Source: Candidatus Bariatricus faecipullorum
GTDB lineage: Bacteria > Bacillota > Clostridia > Lachnospirales > Lachnospiraceae
Reading direction: 5' to 3'
Assembly (NCBI GenBank): GCA_019118525.1
Contig: DWYV01000007.1
Location: 1-39,801, forward strand
DNA: 39,801 bases
Shown: in pieces, positions 7,230-16,034 of the stretch
Numbering within the stretch: the first letter of the stretch is position 1
Layout: each line of letters opens with the position of its first letter
The notes under the pieces: model-generated
Databases searched by the model: none
What the model saw: only the letters and a program-made list of their open reading frames with translations
What the model was told of the DNA's origin: nothing
Translations under genes and position numbers: made by a program

Positions 7230-9790
7230 TGGGAATTCTGGCAAACAGTAACCGGAAAATCTGTGTCCGGCTGGCCCTGCGGTGCCTGCGCCGCGCCCCG
7301 GTCCGGACGCTGATTCTGGGGGCGGCAGTGTTTCTGGTAACCGTTCTTTTTACCGTGTCCTTCTATATGACGGATGGAATCCGGGAGGCGTATCTGATGG
7401 ATGACCAGATAGAATACGGCTCTTCCAGCCACATTATTTTCAGTGGCCTTTCGGAAGACCAGGCCAGGCGGGTGGCGGCTCATGAGAGTGTGGAATCCTC
7501 TGCCCGGCTGGACTCTCTGGGAGATTTGAGCGCTGACAGCCTGGAATACCGGCAGGTTCACCTGGCGCTGGCCGACAGGGACTATGCTGAGACTCTGGAC
7601 GCCCTGCCCCGGGAAGGCAGAATGCCGGAGCGGGAGGGGGAGATTGCCCTGGATACCCTGACCCTGGATTCTCTGGGGATTGCCCATAAGCTGGGAGAGC
7701 CGGTGGAGACAGAGTGGACGCCCTGGTCCGGCGGGGAAACCCGGAAGGAGACGTTCACACTCTGCGGATACTGGAGCACGGAAAACGGACATACCGAGTC
7801 CTGCGCCTGGATTTCCGGCGAGACCTTTACGCGGCTTCTGAAGGAAGAAGGAGGCGGGGAGAGCCTTACGCTGGGCGTCACGCTCTGGCAGCCGGAGAAT
7901 CTGGATGAGCAGGCCGGGAAAATTCTGGAGGACCTGGGAATAGAAGGTGTTTCCTGGTCTTCCAGCCTGGCCTGGAATCCTTCCCGTCTGGCCAGCACCA
8001 ACGGGGAGGTCCGGGAATATCTGCTGGTTGTGGTATTTGTACTGCTCTGTGGATTTCTGCTGATTTATAATCTGCTTCTGGTTTCTGCGGGAGAGCGGGC
8101 CCGGCTTCTGGAAAAGATGAAGGCCATGGGAATGACGCCTGCCCAGACAAGGGTGTTTTCCTCGGCGCTGGTGCTGCTTCCGGGGGCGGCAGCAGTTCCT
8201 GCGGGACTGGCCGCCGGCGCGGCGCTCTTTTTCCTGCTGGCGCCGGACATGCTGGAGGCCATGACGGGAATCCGGATTGACGCGGGGAGACTTTCCTGGG
8301 AACCGCTGGTTCTGGCTGCTCTGGCCGCCCTGCTGACAGCCTGGCTGGCCGGGCGGGCTGCCCTGGGCAGAATGAAAGGGCGCACTCCGGCGGAAATCCG
8401 CAGCGCTCTGGAACGCACAAACGCGGCGGGGAGGGGGAGAAAGCGGGAGAAAGTGACGGTCTGGAACCTGGCCTGCCGTTCCCTGCGGATGAGAAAGGGG
8501 TCTCTGACCGTGGCGGCGCTTTCTCTCTTCCTTGCTTCTGTAATGCTGGGAAGCATGTATATCCGTTATATCAGTTATGACGCCGACTACTATGCGGCGG
8601 AAACGTTTCAGTCGGATTACTCCCTGGTGGACGCTTCCTGCGCCACCCAGTACCAGAGGTATAATGAATATGCGGCGAACATCAGCCCGCAGTTCGGGGA
8701 GGAAGTACAGAATCTGGACGCGGTAGAGGAGTACGGAGCGTTCCTGACCCGGGAAGTGGATCTGCAGGCGGACGACAGCCTGCGGGAGCTGGTGCTGGAT
8801 TTTTACAATGCGCCGGTGGCCGAAGGGGAAGAGATGACGAGAAGAGAATCCATGGAAGGAGCGCCGGACTGGACGGCCGGCCTGGAAAGACTGGAAGAAA
8901 CGGGCGTCTACCGGAGTGTCTTAATCGGAGCGGAGGGGCTGGCCCTGGACTGCGCCACGTACTATGATTTTATCAGCGGAAGCTTTGACCCGGAAAAATT
9001 TGCCACGGGGGACTATGTACTGGCGGTAGGGGCCACCAGCCAGGGCGGTCTGTCCGCGGCGCCGGCCGGCTCGGAAGTGACGATTGGCGGAAAGACGTTT
9101 ACCGTGATGGCTGCCGTGCAGGAGTGGGGGATTGTCCCCTCCGGACAGAACAGCCGGGAGGCAGGATTTTCCCTGAACTATGTAATGACGCCGGAGGCTC
9201 TGCGGGAGCTGTATCCCCAGACCAGCATCCGGCAGATAATGGTCAACGTGAAGCCGGGACGGGAAGCGGAATTTGAGCGGTTCCTGGCCGAAAACACCGG
9301 GGACGGAATCGTGGTGGAGCCCCGGCAGGAGGCCGTGGCGGATTTCTGGCGGGAGGTCCGCGCGGTGGTGGCCGTGGGTGTGCTGACCGGATTTCTGCTG
9401 CTGGCCGCAGGGATTTTAAATTTCCTGAACGTGACGGTGTCCAGGGTTCTGGCCAGAACACGGGAGTTTGCCCTTTACCAGAGTCTGGGGATGGGAAGAA
9501 AGCAGCTTGGAAAGCTGGTGATGTACGAAGGGCTTCTCTATGCCGGAATCTGTCTGGCCGGCATTCTGCCGCTGGGTTCGGTAAGCCTCTGGTACGGCAT
9601 GGCTGCCTTTTATGAAAGCGACTGGGCCTATCTGAGCAGTAATGACTGGGCGGTGACTTACCGGTATTCTGCGGCGCCGCTTGGGGTGATTGGGGCAGTC
9701 ATTCTGGCAATCGGGGTTCTGGTTCCCCGAATCTGCCTGTTTTTTACCGAAAAAGAGAGTGTGGTGGACCGGATACGGTATAAAGAATAG
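7229..9790 (+). CDS. FtsX-type ABC transporter permease (first module)
   Basis: ATG at 7229 is chosen over GTG at 7226 because GGGGAGG lies seven bases before the ATG; it overlaps the ATPase stop as TGATG. The product has 853 residues with a duplicated layout. One membrane helix near 25-47 is followed by a large outside domain to about 265 and three helices to about 380. A second single helix near 430 is followed by an outside domain to about 710 and three final helices. The last part (LARTREFALYQSLGMGRKQL) is a typical FtsX core. This eight-helix, two-domain form is nearer to MacB/YtrF-type permeases than to BceB. A strong paralogue lies at 13286-15850. Confidence 0.9.
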   Translation: MGILANSNRKICVRLALRCLRRAPVRTLILGAAVFLVTVLFTVSFYMTDGIREAYLMDDQIEYGSSSHIIFSGLSEDQARRVAAHESVESSARLDSLGDLSADSLEYRQVHLALADRDYAETLDALPREGRMPEREGEIALDTLTLDSLGIAHKLGEPVETEWTPWSGGETRKETFTLCGYWSTENGHTESCAWISGETFTRLLKEEGGGESLTLGVTLWQPENLDEQAGKILEDLGIEGVSWSSSLAWNPSRLASTNGEVREYLLVVVFVLLCGFLLIYNLLLVSAGERARLLEKMKAMGMTPAQTRVFSSALVLLPGAAAVPAGLAAGAALFFLLAPDMLEAMTGIRIDAGRLSWEPLVLAALAALLTAWLAGRAALGRMKGRTPAEIRSALERTNAAGRGRKREKVTVWNLACRSLRMRKGSLTVAALSLFLASVMLGSMYIRYISYDADYYAAETFQSDYSLVDASCATQYQRYNEYAANISPQFGEEVQNLDAVEEYGAFLTREVDLQADDSLRELVLDFYNAPVAEGEEMTRRESMEGAPDWTAGLERLEETGVYRSVLIGAEGLALDCATYYDFISGSFDPEKFATGDYVLAVGATSQGGLSAAPAGSEVTIGGKTFTVMAAVQEWGIVPSGQNSREAGFSLNYVMTPEALRELYPQTSIRQIMVNVKPGREAEFERFLAENTGDGIVVEPRQEAVADFWREVRAVVAVGVLTGFLLLAAGILNFLNVTVSRVLARTREFALYQSLGMGRKQLGKLVMYEGLLYAGICLAGILPLGSVSLWYGMAAFYESDWAYLSSNDWAVTYRYSAAPLGVIGAVILAIGVLVPRICLFFTEKESVVDRIRYKE

Positions 9791-9796
9791 AAAGGG

Positions 9797-9826
9797 AAAG
9801 GGCGTCAGGGACGCTCTTTCTTTTTT
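9797..9826 (+). terminator. Intrinsic terminator after the first ABC module
   Basis: AAAGGGCGTC (9797-9806) pairs with GACGCTCTTT (9810-9819), including one G-T pair, around a three-base loop, and CTTTTTT follows. It separates the ABC operon from the TetR-controlled cassette. Confidence 0.85.
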
Positions 9827-9834
9827 GCCCCCTA

Positions 9835-9885
9835 TTGACACGGTGTCAGAGCAGTACTATAATAAAGACGCTGACACGGTGTCAG
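9835..9885 (+). promoter_or_regulatory. Promoter with two identical TetR-type operators
   Basis: The promoter is consensus: TTGACA at 9835-9840, 17 bases, TATAAT at 9858-9863. The 13-base palindrome TGACACGGTGTCA occurs twice, at 9836-9848 (over the -35) and at 9872-9884 (just past the transcription start; extended to 15 bases by flanking C/G). The centres are 36 bp apart. A TetR gene is second in the operon, so autorepression is the natural reading. Confidence 0.85.
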
Positions 9886-9910
9886 AAAAAAGAAAGCGAG
9901 GTAATTTTCC

Positions 9911-10459
9911 ATGAAGAAAAATGTTGGTTCTGTTTTAGCATTATATCCCACTCCTCTGGTTGTCGTAGGAGCCATGAAAGACGGAAAGCCCACCTGGACG
10001 CTGGTGGGACACGTAGGCATCCTCGGACATGACCGGATTCTGGTCAGTCTTGCTGCGAATCATTTCATCAACGGCGCTATCCGGGAAGGCGGAAAACTGT
10101 CTGTCAACCTTGTGGACCGCGCCATCCTGCCGGAGGCGGACTACGTAGGCAGCGTCAGCGGTGCAAAGGAAGATAAATCCACCGTTTTCGAGTACGAAAC
10201 CGGTGAGGCCGGGACTCCGGTTATTCAAAAATCACCGCTGGCGATGGAATGTACGGTTGTGGACATTTACAATACACAGGGCTTTGAAAACTTTATCTGC
10301 ACTATCAGCAGTACGCTTGTGGAGGAAGACTGCCTGAATGAAGCCGGAAAGATTGATTACGGCAGCCTGAAACCGGTTCTGTTCGAGTTCCCCACCTATG
10401 AATATCTGGAGACCGGAGAGGTTCTGGGAAAGTGCCTTTCCTTTAAGGAACAGAAATAG
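9911..10459 (+). CDS. Flavin reductase family protein (flavoredoxin-like)
   Basis: The protein has 182 residues. It opens with the split-barrel FMN-binding pattern of this family: YPTPLVVVGAMKDGKPTW, then LVSLAANHFINGAIREGGKLSVNLV and a C-terminal PVLFEFPTYEYLETGEVLGKC. Such proteins bind FMN and reduce it with NAD(P)H or pass electrons to partner enzymes. No signal peptide is seen. It is the first gene of a TetR-controlled unit with an aldo/keto reductase and an ABM protein, which points to handling of quinones or other electrophilic compounds. GAGG lies upstream of the ATG. Confidence 0.88.
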   Translation: MKKNVGSVLALYPTPLVVVGAMKDGKPTWTLVGHVGILGHDRILVSLAANHFINGAIREGGKLSVNLVDRAILPEADYVGSVSGAKEDKSTVFEYETGEAGTPVIQKSPLAMECTVVDIYNTQGFENFICTISSTLVEEDCLNEAGKIDYGSLKPVLFEFPTYEYLETGEVLGKCLSFKEQK

Positions 10460-10483
10460 CAGAATGCCGGACAGGAGAACGAT

Positions 10484-11110
10484 ATGGCGAAGGAAGTACT
10501 GGAGCAGAGTGCTCAGAGAAAAAACGAAATCATAGACGCCTGCGAAGCGGTCTACCGGACAAAGGGATTCCGGGAAGTGACCATCAGGGACATCAGTCAG
10601 GAGACCAGCTTTTCCAGGCCCTCTATCTACAACTATTTTGAGACAAAAGAAGAAATCTTTCTGGCCCTTCTGACCAGGGAATATGACCGCTGGACGGAAA
10701 AGCTGAGACAGGTAAGCAGACACAGCAGCGCCTGGAGCCGGGAAGAATTTGCAAAAGCCCTTGCGGGGACACTGGAAAATCAGGAAACCATGCTGAAGAT
10801 TCAGACCATGAATCTGTATGAAATCGAGGAAAACAGCCGCCGGGAGCGGCTGGCGGAGTATAAGCGTTCCTTTTACCGCGCCATGACCGCCATGGACGAC
10901 TGCCTGACGGCCTGGCGGCCGGGTATGGAGGAGGCGGAAAAACGGGATTTCCGCTATGCCTTTTTCCCCTTCCTTTACGGGATTTACGCCTACGCCCATC
11001 CTACAAAAAAGCAGATATCCGTAATGGAAGAGGTGGGAATCCCATCTCCGCAGATGACCGTTTATGAACTGGCTTATCACTGTATCCTGCAGCTGCTGCA
11101 GGGAAAATAA
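10484..11110 (+). CDS. TetR/AcrR-family regulator
   Basis: The protein has 208 residues. The N-terminal DNA-binding domain is clear: RKNEIIDACEAVYRTKGFREVTIRDI, then the recognition helix SFSRPSIYNYFETKEEIF. The rest is a helical ligand and dimer domain without recognisable specificity. The gene lies inside the unit it is likely to control, and the two palindromes at 9836-9848 and 9872-9884 are the expected targets. The ligand is unknown; a quinone, aldehyde or drug would fit the neighbours. Confidence 0.92.
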   Translation: MAKEVLEQSAQRKNEIIDACEAVYRTKGFREVTIRDISQETSFSRPSIYNYFETKEEIFLALLTREYDRWTEKLRQVSRHSSAWSREEFAKALAGTLENQETMLKIQTMNLYEIEENSRRERLAEYKRSFYRAMTAMDDCLTAWRPGMEEAEKRDFRYAFFPFLYGIYAYAHPTKKQISVMEEVGIPSPQMTVYELAYHCILQLLQGK

Positions 11111-11126
11111 GGAGGTATCAGTGAAC

Positions 11127-12131
11127 ATGGAATATGCAAAATTAGGGAAGACAGATATCGAAGTATCCAGGCTCTGTGTGGGCTGTATGAGTTTCGGCAG
11201 GCCGGGAACCCTTCACGACTGGACCGTGGACGAAACAGAGACGGAGAAAATCGTAAAGCATGCCCTGGACCTGGGCATTAACTTTTTCGACACGGCCAAC
11301 GGTTACTCCGATGGAACCAGTGAGGAATATCTGGGACGGGCAATCCGGAAAAATGTTCCAAGGGATAAAGTGGTTATTGCCTCCAAGGTCTACTTCAACC
11401 CCGGAAGACTTTCGGCAGAAGCCATCAGCCGGGAGATTGAGGGAAGCCTGAAACGGCTGGGAACGGACTATCTGGATCTGTATATCATTCACCGGTTCGA
11501 CTATGATACGCCCATTGAAGAGACGATGGAAGCGCTGAATAAACTGGTGGAAGCCGGAAAAGTCCGCGCGATTGGCGCGTCGGCCATGTACGGCTACCAG
11601 TTTTACAATATGCAGCTTGCCGCCAGGGACCACGGCTGGGCCCAGTTTGTGGCCATGGAGAATCATTATAATCTTCTCTACCGGGAGGACGAGCGGGAAC
11701 TGATTCCCATCTGCCGGCAGATGAACGTGTCCCTCATGCCCTACAGCCCGCTGGCAGCCGGTCATCTGACCCGGCCGGAGTGGAACTCGGATTCCCTCCG
11801 CAGCAGAACGGACCGGGCGGCCATGGGAAAATACGACAGTACGCAGGAGCAGGATATGGAGATTGTCCGGAGAGTCCATGTGCTGTCTGAAAAATACGGC
11901 GTAAAAATGCAGCAGATTGCCCTGGCATGGGAGTGGGCGAAAGGGGTAACGTCCCCGATTATCGGAGCGACAAAAGCATCTCATTTTGACGACGCGGCAG
12001 GAGCCTTCGCCGTCCGGCTTACGGAAGAGGACATTGCCTATCTGGAAGAGCCCTATGTACCCCACAAAATCGTGGGCGCCATCGACCACAATCCGGAAGA
12101 AGGCGTCAAACTGCTGGATGTAAAGAAATAA
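11127..12131 (+). CDS. Aldo/keto reductase
   Basis: With ATG at 11127 the protein has 334 residues, normal for the family. GTG at 11121 is an alternative that is better spaced from GGAGG. The AKR barrel features are visible: LGINFFDTANGYSDGTSEE with the catalytic Asp and Tyr, the Lys of VVIASKV, and the His of YIIHRFDYDTPIEETM. NADP-site features appear late, in SPIIGATKASHFDDA. It reduces aldehydes or ketones with NAD(P)H in the cytosol. It follows the TetR gene after 16 bases and belongs to the same transcript. Confidence 0.93.
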   Translation: MEYAKLGKTDIEVSRLCVGCMSFGRPGTLHDWTVDETETEKIVKHALDLGINFFDTANGYSDGTSEEYLGRAIRKNVPRDKVVIASKVYFNPGRLSAEAISREIEGSLKRLGTDYLDLYIIHRFDYDTPIEETMEALNKLVEAGKVRAIGASAMYGYQFYNMQLAARDHGWAQFVAMENHYNLLYREDERELIPICRQMNVSLMPYSPLAAGHLTRPEWNSDSLRSRTDRAAMGKYDSTQEQDMEIVRRVHVLSEKYGVKMQQIALAWEWAKGVTSPIIGATKASHFDDAAGAFAVRLTEEDIAYLEEPYVPHKIVGAIDHNPEEGVKLLDVKK

Positions 12132-12150
12132 AGAAGGGAAGGAAGATACC

Positions 12151-12483
12151 ATGAGCATTACCATGAACCTGTATTATACCGGAAAAGACGGAAACGCCCG
12201 CAAATTTGTAGAAGAGATGGAACAAAGCGGAACAGCGGATCAGATTCGCGGGGAAGCCGGAAACGAGAAATACGACTACTTCATCCCGATGAACGACCCG
12301 GAAACGGTTCTGCTGATTGACAGCTGGAAGGACCAGGAGTCCCTGGACGCGCACCATGCGACCCCCATGATGGGAACCATTGCCGCCCTCCGGGAGAAAT
12401 ACGGCCTTCATATGCGGGCGGAACGATATCTTTCGGACAACGAAGGAATTCCCGAGGCGGATGCAAAATTCATCAGAAAATAG
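12151..12483 (+). CDS. ABM-domain protein, putative quinol mono-oxygenase
   Basis: The protein has 110 residues, the size of single-domain antibiotic biosynthesis mono-oxygenase (ABM) proteins. The ferredoxin-like pattern is visible: an N-terminal strand, a helix with RKFVEEME, then strand phrases YDYFIPMNDPETVLLIDSW and KDQESLDAHHATPMM, the last being a hallmark of YgiN-like proteins. These act on quinols or related compounds without cofactor, or bind them. It ends the TetR-controlled unit. The reaction in this organism is unknown, and oxygen-dependent chemistry would be odd in an anaerobe. Confidence 0.85.
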   Translation: MSITMNLYYTGKDGNARKFVEEMEQSGTADQIRGEAGNEKYDYFIPMNDPETVLLIDSWKDQESLDAHHATPMMGTIAALREKYGLHMRAERYLSDNEGIPEADAKFIRK

Positions 12484-12486
12484 TCT

Positions 12487-12552
12487 TCTGTTACAAAACT
12501 GTACCATGGGCGTACCTTAATTTTGACTTTCCTCTGTTACCATAAAACTGTA
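12487..12552 (+). promoter_or_regulatory. Paired repeat in front of the second ABC module, possible response-regulator boxes
   Basis: TCTGTTAC followed by AAAACTGTA occurs twice, at 12487-12503 and, with CAT between the halves, at 12533-12552. The first copy contains TTACA-N4-TGTA, close to the inverted repeat reported for BceR-like regulators (TNACA-N4-TGTAA). A TTGACT lies between the copies at 12523-12528, but no well-spaced -10 is evident, which would fit an activator-dependent promoter. The role is inferred. Confidence 0.5.
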
Positions 12553-12600
12553 AAGAACAGCGCAGGAAAACAGCCTGCAGGAGACAGAGGAGGAGAAGAC

Positions 12601-13272
12601 ATGGATGCAGTTCTGAAGGCGACAGGCCTGAAAAAATATTACGGGAAGGGCGACACACTGGTGAAAGCCCTGGACGGGATAAACCTGGAGATTGAGCGGG
12701 GAAAATTTACCGCCATTATCGGCACTTCCGGTTCCGGGAAATCCACCCTGCTGAATATGCTGGGCGGACTGGATACCCCGGACGAAGGGAGTATCCGGGT
12801 CGGGAATACGGAGCTTGCAAAACTTTCCAGCGAGGAAGCCACGGTGTTTCGGCGCCGGCAGATTGGTTTTATTTTTCAGAATTACAATCTGGTTCCGGTG
12901 CTCAGTGTATGGGAGAATATTATTTTTCCGGTTTCTCTGGACGGGAAAAAACCGGACAAAAAATTTATCCGGGAAATTGTGAAGCTTCTGGGACTGGAAA
13001 AGAAACTGGACAGCCTGCCGGGACAGCTCTCCGGCGGACAGCAGCAGAGGGTAGCCATTGCCAGGGCCCTGGCCAGCAAACCGGCCATTATTCTGGCAGA
13101 TGAGCCTACCGGAAACCTGGATTCCCGCACCAGCGACGACGTCATCGGACTTCTGAAAATGACAGGCCGGGAATTCCACCAGACGATTGTCATGATTACC
13201 CACAACCCTGAAATCGCAGAGATGGCGGACCGGATTGTCCAGATTGAGGACGGCCGTATCGTGGCACAGTAG
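12601..13272 (+). CDS. ABC transporter ATP-binding protein (second module)
   Basis: ATG at 12601 behind GAGGAGG gives 223 residues. Walker A GTSGSGKST, Q-loop FIFQNYNLVP, the full signature LSGGQQQRVAIARAL, Walker [13 protein letters not shown] and the switch histidine in MITHN are all present. It is closely similar to the ATPase at 6549-7229 along its whole length, including the opening LKKYYGKG and [10 protein letters not shown], so the two modules arose by duplication. The permease begins 13 bases after its stop. The expected role is ATP-driven handling of a peptide antibiotic, lipid or lipoprotein. Confidence 0.93.
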   Translation: MDAVLKATGLKKYYGKGDTLVKALDGINLEIERGKFTAIIGTSGSGKSTLLNMLGGLDTPDEGSIRVGNTELAKLSSEEATVFRRRQIGFIFQNYNLVPVLSVWENIIFPVSLDGKKPDKKFIREIVKLLGLEKKLDSLPGQLSGGQQQRVAIARALASKPAIILADEPTGNLDSRTSDDVIGLLKMTGREFHQTIVMITHNPEIAEMADRIVQIEDGRIVAQ

Positions 13273-13285
13273 GGAGGTGGACACC

Positions 13286-15850
13286 GTGAAGAAAGAGTTT
13301 CAGCCGGTAAAAACACTGAATCAGCGCACCTTCCGGAAAAACCGGGGCAGAAATGTGGTAGCGGTGCTGGCGATTCTGATGACGACCATGATGTTTACCA
13401 CCCTGTTTACCCTGGCCCAGAGCATGAGCCGGAACATGGTGGAGATGACCTTCCGGCAGAGCGGCTACAATGCCCATGCCTCCTTTAAGAGCATTACGGA
13501 AGAGCAGGCCGAAAAAATCCGCTCTCATCCGGATGTGGAAGAAGTGGGAGAAAGCACGGTGCTGGGCGTCGCCCGGAATACGGAGCTTGCAAACCTGCAG
13601 ACGGAAATCCGCTGGGCCAGTGAAAGCTACGCCGCCCACTCCTATGCCATGCCCCGGACAGGACGGATGCCGGAGGCAGAAAATGAGATTGCCCTGGATA
13701 CCCGGGTTCTGGAACGGCTGGGGATTCCCCGGCAGACTGGGGAAGAAGTCACGCTGGAATGGAAGCCGGACGTAAACAGTGAGGAAGTGACCCGCTCCAC
13801 CTTTACCCTGTGCGGATTCTGGGAAGGAAATGAGTCCAGCTATGCCGCCATGGCCTGGGTGAGCCGGGAATTTGCGGACAGTGTGACCGGGGGAAATGCC
13901 GGAGGAATGCCGGTGGCAGACGGTCAGGTGCTGGGAACCCATATGGCCCAGGTAACGCTGAAACAGGACGGAGACATTGAACAGACCATGGAACGGATTC
14001 TGGAGGACAAAGGACTGGAAGGGCTGGAGTACAACGTCAACCTGGCCTGGATGCCGGAGACGAACGATACCGCCTTTCAGCAGAGCCTTCCCATGTATCT
14101 GGGGATGATTCTGGTTTTCGCGGCAGGTTATCTGATTATCTATAATATTTTCCAAATCAGCGTAACGGCGGACGTACAGTTCTATGGAAGGCTCCGGACG
14201 CTGGGCATGACCGGCCGGCAGATTCGGAAACTGATTTACGGTCAGGCGAACCGGCTCTGCCTTCTGGGCATACCGGCGGGACTGATACTGGGCTGGCTTC
14301 TGGGAATGGTGCTGGTACCGGTTCTGCTGGGAATGCTGGAAGGAGAAAGCACGGTCTCTGCCAGTCCGGTTATTTTCGCGGGTTCGGCCCTGTTTGCCTG
14401 GCTGACTGTACTGATTTCCTGCCTGCGCCCGGCCAGACTGGCGTCAAAGGTATCCCCCGTGGAGGCCCTGCGCATGAGCGACGCCCCGGGAGGCGGCAAA
14501 CAGAAACGGAAACGCCGTCAGGGCACGGCTTCGGTCATCTCCATGGCCTGGGCAAACCTGGGCCGGAATAAAAAGCGGACGGTAACGGTTATCTGCTCCC
14601 TCTCGCTGGGTCTGGTGCTGCTTTGCTGCTTCTATGCAAAAAATGCCGCATTTGACATGGATAAATACCTGGAGTGGCTGACCATTGCAGATTTTGAACT
14701 TTCTGACGTCAGCCACGGGGACCAGATGAACGGATATAATCCCCGGGGGACGACTCTGAACGACGACCTGACAGAAATGCTCAGCCAGGCAGAGGGAGTG
14801 GAAGAAACCGGGCATCAGTATTCCCATCAGTTCTTCTGGCAGATGGATGAGCAGACCCGGGCAAATTACCGGGAATACTACAATGAGGACCGGCTGGCGG
14901 ACTGGGCCTCCTACAATGAAAATCAGGCGGAGTCCATGCGGAAGAATATCGAGACCGGACAGATTTCCGCCGTGATATATGGAATGGACGGTATCCCGCT
15001 GGATACCATTACCTCTGACCGGTATATCCAGGCAGGGGCCTGGGACCCGCAGGCCTTTGCGACGGGAGACTATGTGCTGGCCATCGGTCCTGCCGTGGAG
15101 CCGGAAGAAACGGCAGACACGGTCCTGCCGGGACCTTCCGTGGGAAGCACCGTGTCCCTGGAAGGAAGAGACTATACGGTCATGGCGCTGGTCTATCCCC
15201 TGGCGCCGGTGGATGACGGAGCGGCGGAAGCCGGCGTGGAAGAATCCCAGGAACTGCATTTTATCATTCCCGCGGAGACTTTCCGGGAGCAGTGGCCGGA
15301 AAACACCCTGCGCCAGTTCTTCCTGAATGTGGACGATGGGGCGGCAGAGGACGTACAGAAGCTGCTGGATGACTATACGGAAAACGTGGATGGCAGTCTG
15401 CCGGTTACTTCCCGGCAGACCATGGCCAGGCAGTATGAGGAGGAAACCCGTTCCGCCGCTGTGATGGGCAACGCCATCAGCCTGATTATCGCTCTGGTAG
15501 GCGTGCTGAATTTTGTAAATTCCATGGTGACGGCCATCGTATCAAGGAAACGGGAATTTGCCATGATTCAGAGCGTGGGAATGACGAAAAGGCAGCTCCG
15601 GAAGATGCTGGTGTCCGAAGGACTTTTCTATGCCGGAATTACCCTTCTGGTGTCGGTGACAGTAAGCTCTGCGGCCATCTGCACGGTTATCCGCTGGATG
15701 ACGGAAGGCGGCTACAGTACCTGGCATTTTACCCTTCTGCCCCTGGCTTTCTGCGCGCCCCTTCTGCTTCTGTTTGCCGTTCTGGTTCCCTGGCTCTGCT
15801 TCCGGAACCTGGAAAAACAGAGCATTGTGGAGCGGCTGCGGATGGAGTAG
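13286..15850 (+). CDS. FtsX-type ABC transporter permease (second module)
   Basis: The start is GTG at 13286, eight bases after GGGAGG; the frame is open further upstream but only inside the ATPase gene. The product has 854 residues with the same plan as the permease at 7229: helix, outside domain, three helices, repeated once. Shared phrases such as GRMPE, EIALDT, TFTLCG and the C-terminal REFAMIQSVGMTKRQLRKML show they are paralogues. The middle basic linker (residues about 410-430) is rich in Lys and Arg on the inner side. No terminator was found behind it. Confidence 0.92.
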   Translation: MKKEFQPVKTLNQRTFRKNRGRNVVAVLAILMTTMMFTTLFTLAQSMSRNMVEMTFRQSGYNAHASFKSITEEQAEKIRSHPDVEEVGESTVLGVARNTELANLQTEIRWASESYAAHSYAMPRTGRMPEAENEIALDTRVLERLGIPRQTGEEVTLEWKPDVNSEEVTRSTFTLCGFWEGNESSYAAMAWVSREFADSVTGGNAGGMPVADGQVLGTHMAQVTLKQDGDIEQTMERILEDKGLEGLEYNVNLAWMPETNDTAFQQSLPMYLGMILVFAAGYLIIYNIFQISVTADVQFYGRLRTLGMTGRQIRKLIYGQANRLCLLGIPAGLILGWLLGMVLVPVLLGMLEGESTVSASPVIFAGSALFAWLTVLISCLRPARLASKVSPVEALRMSDAPGGGKQKRKRRQGTASVISMAWANLGRNKKRTVTVICSLSLGLVLLCCFYAKNAAFDMDKYLEWLTIADFELSDVSHGDQMNGYNPRGTTLNDDLTEMLSQAEGVEETGHQYSHQFFWQMDEQTRANYREYYNEDRLADWASYNENQAESMRKNIETGQISAVIYGMDGIPLDTITSDRYIQAGAWDPQAFATGDYVLAIGPAVEPEETADTVLPGPSVGSTVSLEGRDYTVMALVYPLAPVDDGAAEAGVEESQELHFIIPAETFREQWPENTLRQFFLNVDDGAAEDVQKLLDDYTENVDGSLPVTSRQTMARQYEEETRSAAVMGNAISLIIALVGVLNFVNSMVTAIVSRKREFAMIQSVGMTKRQLRKMLVSEGLFYAGITLLVSVTVSSAAICTVIRWMTEGGYSTWHFTLLPLAFCAPLLLLFAVLVPWLCFRNLEKQSIVERLRME

Positions 15851-15932
15851 AACCAGAGCGGAAGCACCGGAAAGAAAATAGCGGAAAACAGGAGAAATAC
15901 CGGGAAACAGGATAGAAAATACGCGGACGATG

Positions 15933-15963
15933 TGGTAAAATCATAATGATAACGTTTACATTT
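15933..15963 (+). promoter_or_regulatory. Promoter and LacI-type operator 1 of the sugar kinase gene
   Basis: An extended -10 TGGTAAAAT (15933-15941) is followed after four bases by AATGATAACGTTTACATTT (15945-15963), the same operator found twice at 19.7 kb. Placed over the transcription start, it should block transcription when bound. The match between sites is the main evidence. Confidence 0.75.
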
Positions 15964-16034
15964 CTGAGAAATCCATTTTACAGGGCGGGAACGAAGAGAG
16001 AATCCGGCCCGCAGAAAGAAAGGACAGAAATGTT

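Noticed and set aside
15851-15932. Terminator after the second permease gene
   Set aside because: Short G/A-rich repeats occur but no stable stem with a T tract.
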